Program-made: the position numbers and the translations under genes
Origin: Parapristionchus giblindavisi
Taxonomy: Eukaryota > Nematoda > Chromadorea > Rhabditida > Diplogasteridae
Length of the DNA stretch: 64,000 nucleotides
NCBI GenBank assembly: GCA_943737045.1
Contig: CALSFV010000274.1
Coordinates: forward strand, 372,001 to 436,000
Reading direction: 5' to 3'
Shown: piece by piece, positions 57,276 through 64,000 of the stretch
Layout of the letters: each line of letters starts with the position of its first letter
Numbering within the stretch: position 1 is the stretch's first letter
Notes under the pieces: generated by a model
What the model was told of the DNA's origin: nothing
Databases searched by the model: none
Seen by the model: only the letters and a program-made list of their open reading frames with translations

Positions 57276-57660
57276 ACTTTGTTACGGCGTCGGGGCACTA
57301 GGTCGGATGAGAACCGATGAATAATAGTTGACTGAATGACAACCATATGCATTTGAGAAACAAGCGATCATGAATAGAAAAAGTAAACAAATGTTCATTC
57401 GACCTAGTGCGGGAAGTCGGTGATGTATGTCAAAAGTATATTAAACATCTAGCGTATTTCAGACTAACGAGTACCATTCTTATATCCTAGATGATTTCCA
57501 GTAGTGCAAGGCAATCAAAGGACTTTGTTAACGTAACGTTCCTAATTATTCTACTTCAATCAGCAGAAAAAACTCCAGTCAGCACAATTCCGTAAATTTT
57601 ATCGCTGAAAAAGAGCATGTGTCTACAATACCTTTATATAAAACAACAAATACTGTTTAA
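57276..57660. promoter_or_regulatory. Upstream region of receptor 1, with a small foldback insertion
   Basis: Aligns with 63057-63360 upstream of receptor 2 (shared TTTCAGACTAACGAG, CAATCAAAGGACTTTGTTAA and others), so it is the duplicated 5' flank. About 57296-57410 is an insertion found only here, with CACTAGGTCGGATGA and TCATTCGACCTAGTG inverted ends. Confidence 0.6.
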
Positions 57661-58020
57661 TATGATGTTGGTGGTAAGGTCTTTGTAAATTTTTTTTCAA
57701 CTTTATTTCATCGAGGGAACAATAGTACGAGATCAGTTATACTTGCCATCATTATTGACAACTTATATCCAACGCTCCTTCAATTTATGAATCCCGTCTC
57801 TGTAGATACCAACTGGGTGCGAAGCAAAGTATTACTTGAGTGCGGTCTCAACACTTCCACTGGAATTGAAGGTCCTATCACCAACGGTCTGGATCTGTGC
57901 AAACTTGTAATCCGACGGAACCAATTTATTGTCAGTCTAGAGAATATCTTGCCCAACCGACGTAGTTTTCAAAAAGTGCGCATTTCCTTGTACAGGCCTG
58001 ATGGTTCATAAATGTTTTTA
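57661..58020 (-). mobile_element. Mariner remnant 1
   Basis: Begins TATGATGTTGGTGGTAAGGT, a decayed version of the mariner end at 63368. It then matches the 63390-63640 mariner piece closely (ACAACTTATATCCAACGCTC, AAGCAAAGTATTACTTGAGT and others). Only the 3' part of the transposase region remains, with no usable reading frame. Confidence 0.8.
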
Positions 58021-58347
58021 TCGATCGATAAGCTGGATCTGCATATAGTGAATAGTATGGGTGTGTAGAACTTTCTGTCTTCACAGTTTGTTCACGAAAA
58101 ATAGTCCAGGGACCCCACGTTTAAAGAATTCTTTTTGCAAAACTTTCAAACTTTTTTATCGAAATATGAAAAAAACGAAAAATTCACATCCCACGCGAAG
58201 ACTGTTTACAAAATTTCAACCTGTGAATAATGAGAAGAATGAATGAACACTCTTTTACACTTTCTTGGCTTTTTTACACTTATGCCTCTCACTCTCGCTC
58301 ATTATTTTTGATGGAAATACAAGAAAATAACAAATAAATGAAGTGAG
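58021..58347. other. Spacer between receptor 1 unit and receptor 2
   Basis: Carries the duplicated 3' flank (TTTTTATCGAAATATGAAAA..., compare about 55195-55320 after receptor 1). No gene seen. Confidence 0.5.
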
Positions 58348-61300
58348 CTAGTGGGTTGAACCAGACACATCTGATGTTGTGAAGAATAATCGGGACCAAA
58401 ATTTCTCGTACAAATTACGCAGAGAATGGAGGAAACATCGTCTGATTGGACCGGGTAAGAGAAGAGTGTAGCTGAAATCATTATATATCCATTGATAAAT
58501 TGAAAATCCCCGCAGGGGGCAAAAATATGGTAAAAATTTTAAAAATTTTAAACTCACAAGACTGGCCCGAGTGAAAACAAATCAGAAGAAAACATCATTG
58601 TCTTGACCATGAAAGAGCGCATTGGGCAGTCGTTGATTGATATTAAGCTATCATCGTAGATTAATGATAAGACAGTGAACGTCACCTAAACAAATGAAAC
58701 AATTAATATCCGTATTACTTTTCACTTGGGGACCAGATTTAAAGAAGGAGACATTTGAGTTTGCATGACGGACTCCCGCAACGATTAAAACGCGGTCTCT
58801 GTAAGAACGTCGGAGGGGGTGGCACAGTATTTTCAAAATGGTCCGATTTCGCTCAAACTTTCAGGGCAGAGTGCCTAGGGGTGGGATACACTTCAGCCAA
58901 AAAAATGGACCCGTACGTTGATCTTTGATCTTTGATCTTCGGAATTTTCAACGTAATATTAACCCCTCATGCTATACACCATTCGATAGAGCGTGAAAAG
59001 TTGTGCCAGAAGCCAAATTTTCGAACGTGTAGGTGCTCTGGTATTCGAGAAACAGAAGAAAATGTCGAAAAAAAGCGTGATCTCTATTTTCAAAAAATAT
59101 TTTCGCCATGTTCCAATAGCGGCCGCCCCCTAGAAATTATGGTGTATATGCAAAATTGTATGGAGAATCCGATAAAAATAGTCTCCAGTCTGTCCGACAT
59201 ACCGCGCATGCACTTTTTCGCGAAAAACTAGCGTTAGCTAGCGTTCGCGTTAGCTAAGTTAGCGACCCGGGTTCGAGTCCGCCTCCCGACATCAAATTTT
59301 TGCAACTTTTTTTCGACCACTAATTAAGCTCAATTCAACAAAATTTCATAATTCATGTGTTTTCACAGTGGTCTGACAATTACTTGACTAATTTTTAAGT
59401 GATTTCATGTTTATGTGGTGTTACATTTTCACGCGGTCATTAGAAATAGTGTTACATTCGGACACGTGTCCACCAACTTTGATTTTGAAGTGTTTTGGAT
59501 CCCAGGGGCCCTTATTGTCAATTGGGATACGGTAAGAAGTTACCGTAACCATGGATCAATAATTAATCTAACTAACTAACTAACTATTCTAGTCAAACTA
59601 GTCTAGTCTAACTATTCTTATTTTTCATTGTTGAAATTGTTTGATAAATTGTGTTCCGCCGATCTAGTCTGGGTAGTTGGAACATCAGAGACCTTATGTC
59701 CTGAAATCCGGGGGGGGGGGGGCGATCGTTTTCCCAACGATCATTTGCACAACGGATCATAAATCGGTTGGGATTTGGCGTATGGCAACCAAAGTTGTAT
59801 CATTACTATCTGTGGGAGTGTACGGTATTGGGCTACCGTAACCGTTAGGAATCGCGAACTGATTTTTTTCGGTCGACCCATGACGTTCATGGTTGAAATC
59901 TTTCTGGTTACCAGAAATACTGTAATCGGACCGGGATTTTAAGTGCATTTCGCAATAATATTGCAGGTTACGGTAGCTAAATTACGGTAGTTCGGGTTAC
60001 TGTATCCAGAAAGATAAAAGTTCACTGTTGATATAATTGCAACTAGTATTTGATCTCGGGTCATCATCAATTTTTCGATTTTGGCCATTTTCAACCATGA
60101 ACGTCATGGGTCGACCGAAAAAAAAATCAGTTCGCGATTCCTAACGGTTAGGGTAGCCCAATACCGTACACTCCCACAGATAGTAATGATACAACTTTGG
60201 TTGCCATACGCCAAATCCCAACCGATTTATGATCCGTTGTGCAAATGATCGTTGGGAAAACGATCGCCCCCCCCCCCCCCCCGGATTTCAGGACATAAGG
60301 TCTCTGATGTTCCAACTACCCAGACTAGATCGGCGGAACACAATTTATCAAGCAATTTCAACAATGAAAAATAAGAATTGTTAGACTAGACTAGTTAGAC
60401 TAGAATAGTTAGTTAGTTAGTTAGATTAATTATTGATCCATGGTTACGGTAACTTCTTGCCGTATCCCAATTGACAATAAGGGCTCCTGGGATCCAAAAC
60501 ACTTCAAAATCAAAGTTGGTGGACACGTTTCCGAATGTAACACTATTTCGAATGACCGCGTGAAAAAGTAACACCACATAAACATGAAATCACTTAAAAA
60601 TTAGTCAAGCAATTGTCAGACCACTGTGAAAACACATGAATTATGAAATTTTGTTGAATTGAGCTCAATTAGTGGTCGAAAAAAAAGTTGCAAAAATTAG
60701 ATGTCGGGAGGCGGACTCGAACCCGGGTTGCTAACTTAGCTAACGCGAACGCTAGCTAACGCTAGTTTTTCGCGAAAAAAGTGCATGCGCGGTATGTCGG
60801 ACAGACTAGAGACTATTTTTATCCTATTCACCATACAATTTTGCATATACAACATAATTTCTAGGGAGCGGCCGCTATTGGAACATGGCGAAAATATTTT
60901 TTGAAAATAGAGATCACGCTTTTTTTCGACATTTTCTTCTGTTTCTCGAATACCAGAGCACCTACACGTTCGAAAATTTGGCTTCTGGCACAACTTTTCA
61001 CGCTCTATCGAATGGTGTATAGCATGAGGGGTTAATATTACGTTGAAAATTCCGAAGATCAAAGATCAAAGATCAACCTACGGGTCCAATTTTTTGGCTG
61101 AAGTGTATCCCACCCCTAGGCACTCTGCCCTGAAAGTTTGAGCGAAATCGGACCATTTTGAAAATACTGTGCCATGTTCAGTCGGAATTCTGACGTTCTT
61201 ACAGAGACCGCGTTTTAACACGGGGATTATTGTTTATATTGTATGGAAATTATCGTGAGGGACAATGGGAAATTGCGGGAGTAAAGTGTGCAAATCGGAT

Positions 61301-62984
61301 AGACACTCTGCATGCCTTAAAAGTTGTACTTTCAATATGTACGCAAGCTTCAATACACGAACATTCTTATTATAATACGAAAAACTCGAGGGTCTTCATA
61401 TACAAAGCTGAATAAAACTATTCCATTGTCTACCTTAATGACATGAAAAATGAAATATGGAGAAATAAATTAAGAATACGAAAAAGAAGAACTCACAACA
61501 ATGATTTCATTGATTAATTGAGCGAGAAAAATGCAGAAACTAATGTAAAACAATGATGTTTCCTAGAAATTTGATGTTTTATATTTGCTACCAATAATGC
61601 AGTACCTTTTTCAATTTAGCTACCGAACATCCTTTCCGAAATCTTAATAATTGTGCAATTGAGATCATCTAGAGGTAAACATTTTTTTAAGATGGTCTAA
61701 CTCAATTAGAAAAAATAAGAATATTTACATTGAGAATTGAACAAATAAGAAATGATATGAAACCGAAAGCAGCTTCTATCTTTGGGGCATATTTGCCAAT
61801 CTGAAGACGTTTATGATTCTATTAGATGAATTTAGATAATAATTTAAAAAGGTTACCAGCCCAATGTATTTTAGTTTCTCAGATAAATCGATAACAGAAA
61901 ATGAGTCGTAGATTGGTAAACTGAATGATGACATCATTTCTTATTAATATTATTTTAAATATAAATATCAATATAAATATTCATATTTCATATCATTTCT
62001 TTGTTCATTTACTATATGCCCAAATGGAGTGCAGTCATCAACAGAAACACAAGAGAAGTTATCGGAAGGTAAAACCTGGTCCAAAACTGAATGATTAACA
62101 AATAAATAAATAAGTCGCTTTAAAAAATTCTTCGTGAACTAACTTACAGATGCATTAGTTTTGATGGATATGATAGACATAAATCGATCGAAAGATATGA
62201 GCAAAACACACATATTCTGTGCGTAAAAACAGTATGTCACGAGAAGACCTTGGGTGATACTGAATTCTTGTTATTTAGTAGCTAATCATAGGAATTTATT
62301 CCAAACCGTATGATATCAATAGAGTTCATCCAAATTATAAAAGTCGCAATGCCTGGTTCTTTATGCAGACGAAAGGTTAGCCAAGAGTTTACATAAGTTA
62401 TGATATTCTTAAATGGTTACCTTACAAGGGAATAATAGCAACTCGCCATGCCATGGTTAGAGATATATTTGACGAATCGGTATGAAATATGAAAAGCCCG
62501 TGGCAAGAAGACTCGACGGATATCCAGTCAGAATTTCATACAGCTTCTCGTCAAATATTTCGCTAACCATGACTGCATGGCGATGTTAAAAATAATGTGA
62601 TGTTAAAATCTTGGAAACGTAGATGGAAAAGTGAAAAGTAGTATTAATTTTGCGATTGTCAAATCAGTTGGAAAAATAGCGTAGCTCGTAATTTACAAAC
62701 TCTTACAACGAAATTACGAAGCTATGCTACTTTTTCATCTACAATCAGAAAATTTACACTAATTTTCACTGTCCATCTACTTTTCCAAGATTTTAACACC
62801 ACAAAAGCAGGAAATTCAAGGCATTGTGAACTTAAAAACTCACAACAATTGCCATAATTGAAGCAGTTAATAGGAAGCTGTTTTTGAGGCTTCTCCTCAA
62901 TTTATACATAGACATGGCTACGACCACATAGCCCATAAGGCCAGGGATACCATAGCAAAGATGAATCAGGTTCGTTGTGAGCAT
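58348..62984 (-). CDS. Seven-helix chemoreceptor 2 (srg/srv-like), paralogue of receptor 1, intact
   Basis: Ten exons: 62844-62984, 62307-62407, 62148-62259, 62013-62086, 61857-61920, 61729-61800, 61606-61668, 61497-61562, 58558-58685, 58348-58471. They give 314 residues with the same exon-intron structure and phases as receptor 1, and an almost identical exon 3 (FYAQNMCVLLISFDRFMSI). It differs by scattered replacements and a 3-codon shorter fifth exon. Intron 8 (58686-61496) is expanded to 2.8 kb by a giant palindrome; the equivalent intron in receptor 1 is 133 bp. Intron 1 is expanded by two hairpin elements. All frames are open and splice sites kept, so it may still be expressed if the palindrome is spliced out. 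Expected to be a sensory-neuron chemoreceptor. Confidence 0.8.
58785..61218. mobile_element. 2.4-kb giant palindrome inserted in a receptor intron
   Basis: Arms 58785-59897 and 60095-61218 are near-identical inverted copies of about 1.1 kb around a spacer of about 200 bp. The ends TTAAAACGCGGTCTCTGTAA and its reverse complement define the borders. Features found in both arms: a TTGATCTTTGATCTTTGATC run, a 99/108-residue open frame, a tRNA-like GGGTTCGAGTCC block, a poly-G/poly-C tract (12 and about 16 bases) and a TAACTAACTAACTA run. Outermost arm parts differ (GGAGGGGGTGGCACAG against ATTCCGACTGAACATGGCAC). The single-copy centre also contains TACGGTAG words. Best read as a foldback-type DNA element without its own transposase. 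Confidence 0.85.
59250..59290 (+). other. tRNA-like / Pol III B-box block, left palindrome arm
   Basis: GACCCGGGTTCGAGTCCGCC followed by TCCCGACA resembles the T-arm and acceptor end of a tRNA and contains the B-box consensus GGTTCGANTCC. The T-stem does not pair fully and no complete tRNA can be folded, so I call it a relic or SINE-type promoter. The mirror copy is at about 60701-60738 on the minus strand. Confidence 0.45.
62443..62585. mobile_element. Hairpin element A in receptor 2 intron 1
   Basis: CGCCATGCCATGGTTAG...ATATTTGACGA and TCGTCAAATATTTCGCTAAC + CATGACTGCATGGCG are inverted. Absent from receptor 1. Confidence 0.75.
62592..62806. mobile_element. Hairpin element B in receptor 2 intron 1
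   Basis: GTTAAAATCTTGGAAA..TAGATGGAAAAGTGAAAA and TTTTCACTGTCCATCTACTT + TTCCAAGATTTTAAC are inverted, with inner AGCGTAGCTCGTAATTT / AAATTACGAAGCTATGCT arms. Absent from receptor 1. Confidence 0.8.
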
Positions 62985-63360
62985 ATATGCTGAAAAGATT
63001 CTATTATTGAAAACAAATAAATAATATGAAGATAAGCTCTTTCTAGGAGGGTTCACATTGGGTAGTCGGGAAGTGTTGCAAAAGTATATTCAACATGTGG
63101 CATTTTTCAGACTAACGAGCATCATTCTTATGATTTCCAGAAGTGCAAGGTAATCAAAGGACTTTGTTAACGTAATATTCCTAATTGTACTAATTCAGTC
63201 AGCAGAAAAACTGCATACAATTCCGTATGTTTTATCGATGGAAAAAGTACATGCGTTTACAGCAACTTTTCATATTTTTCGACATTTATGTAGAGGTCAA
63301 GGAATGAGAGCTCTAATATATGCATATAATTTAAATTCATATAAATCATACCAAATAAAG
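62985..63360. promoter_or_regulatory. Upstream region of receptor 2
   Basis: Homologous to 57204-57660 upstream of receptor 1, without the small insertion. No core promoter element identified. Confidence 0.5.
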
Positions 63361-63367
63361 TTTAATA

Positions 63368-64000
63368 TTAGGTTGGCGGGAAAGTCTTTGCCTATTTTTT
63401 TCGAAACTTTATTTTATCGAGTAAACAATTGCACGAGATCAGTTATTCTTGTATACCATCTTAATATACCATATTTATTAACAACTTATATCCAACGCTC
63501 CTTCAAGTTATGAATCCCGTCTCTGTAGAATCCGACTGGGCGCGAAGCAAAGTATTACTTGAGTGCAGACACAGCACTTCCATTGAAATTGAAGGTTCTA
63601 TCACCAAGGGCCTTGACCTTTGAAAACACAGTAATTCGACGGAGCCAATTCAGGAGTATACGGGAAAGGGGTGTGGGAGAACAATCCATCCATATCAAGT
63701 CAGTGTCCTGTTTGATTTGATTGGAGACATGGGGGCGAGCATTATCGTGCTGATAGTACACTTTCTGCCTTCCTCAGATTCTTTAGTTGTGTGACGTAGT
63801 GGGCTCTGGCAATTGTCATGCCGTCGGGGAGAAGCTCCTTGTAGATCACTCATCCACTCCCCACCACACTGATGGCATTATTATATTTATATTTTGAATG
63901 TGCTAAGTTAAACAACAATTGAAAGTCACTCGACAACGAGGTGCTCGTGGAATTTCATATTAGAATTGAAGCAACGTGTGAAAAAGATATTTTCAATGTT
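63368..64000 (-). mobile_element. Mariner remnant 2, continues past the right edge
   Basis: The terminal sequence TTAGGTTGGCGGGAAAGTC (63368-63386) after a TA is the classic mariner inverted-repeat end. On the minus strand a transposase fragment shows the family signature HDNARPH (about 63720-63745). Another frame upstream gives YKELLPDGMTIARAHYVTQL, so frameshifts have broken the gene. The other terminus is not in the window. It sits at the same distance upstream of receptor 2 as remnant 1 does of receptor 1. Confidence 0.9.

Noticed and set aside
57787..58011. A 74-codon plus-strand frame as a gene
   Set aside because: It is antisense to the decayed mariner transposase remnant.
58932..59231. 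Protein-coding gene in the palindrome arm
   Set aside because: No family pattern, no splice or poly(A) context, and the mirror copy is explained by DNA identity of the arms.
1..64000. CRISPR arrays, bacterial operons, rRNA genes, complete tRNA genes
   Set aside because: None seen; gene structure is wholly eukaryotic and the only tRNA-like blocks do not fold into a full tRNA.

Overview
This window is nuclear DNA from a nematode, most likely a clade V species. A diplogastrid such as Pristionchus is my guess, not a demonstrated assignment. The evidence is the very large number of short introns with TTTCAG-type acceptors, a spectraplakin gene built like C. elegans vab-10, a tandem pair of nematode-type chemoreceptor genes, mariner remnants, many small foldback elements, and the intronic word TACTGTAG/TACGGTAG.

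Layout. Positions 1-53079 (+) are most of one giant gene, a spectraplakin orthologous to vab-10 (MACF1/dystonin/shot family). The left edge cuts it at the end of calponin-homology domain 1 (CH1). I could chain 30 shared exons (1-17580: CH1-CH2 linker, CH2, plakin domain with SH3). An A-type end follows (19490-26111: a charged helix exon, then one 5.8-kb exon with about 40 plectin-type repeats). The alternative B-type end has 97 exons (27295-53079: spectrin repeats, EF-hand pair, GAS2 domain, C-terminal tail with an SRIP motif). Splice phases agree through the whole chain: 1,210 shared codons plus 3,585 B-specific codons. A separate start at 3327 encodes a signal peptide, an acidic ectodomain and one membrane helix. 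It splices in phase to the exon before CH2, predicting a membrane-anchored spectraplakin that lacks CH1.

Inside a 2.7-kb intron of the B part lies a complete antisense gene (30322-32375, 11 exons, 431 residues). It encodes a metal-dependent amidohydrolase closest to formimidoylglutamate deiminase (HutF, histidine breakdown).

Positions 53080-55326 hold the 3' UTR and foldback repeats. From 55327 to the right edge are two intact minus-strand paralogous seven-helix chemoreceptor genes (317 and 314 residues). Each has a decayed mariner element at the equivalent upstream position, so the duplicated unit probably carried the transposon. The second receptor has a 2.4-kb near-perfect palindrome (58785-61218) inside one intron.

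The introns share two unusual word families: TACKGTAG placed directly after 5' splice sites, and short tandem runs of TTTGATC. The main candidates for something new are the membrane-anchored isoform, a possible acidic cassette exon inside the GAS2 domain, the nested hutF-like gene, the giant palindrome, and the intronic word families.
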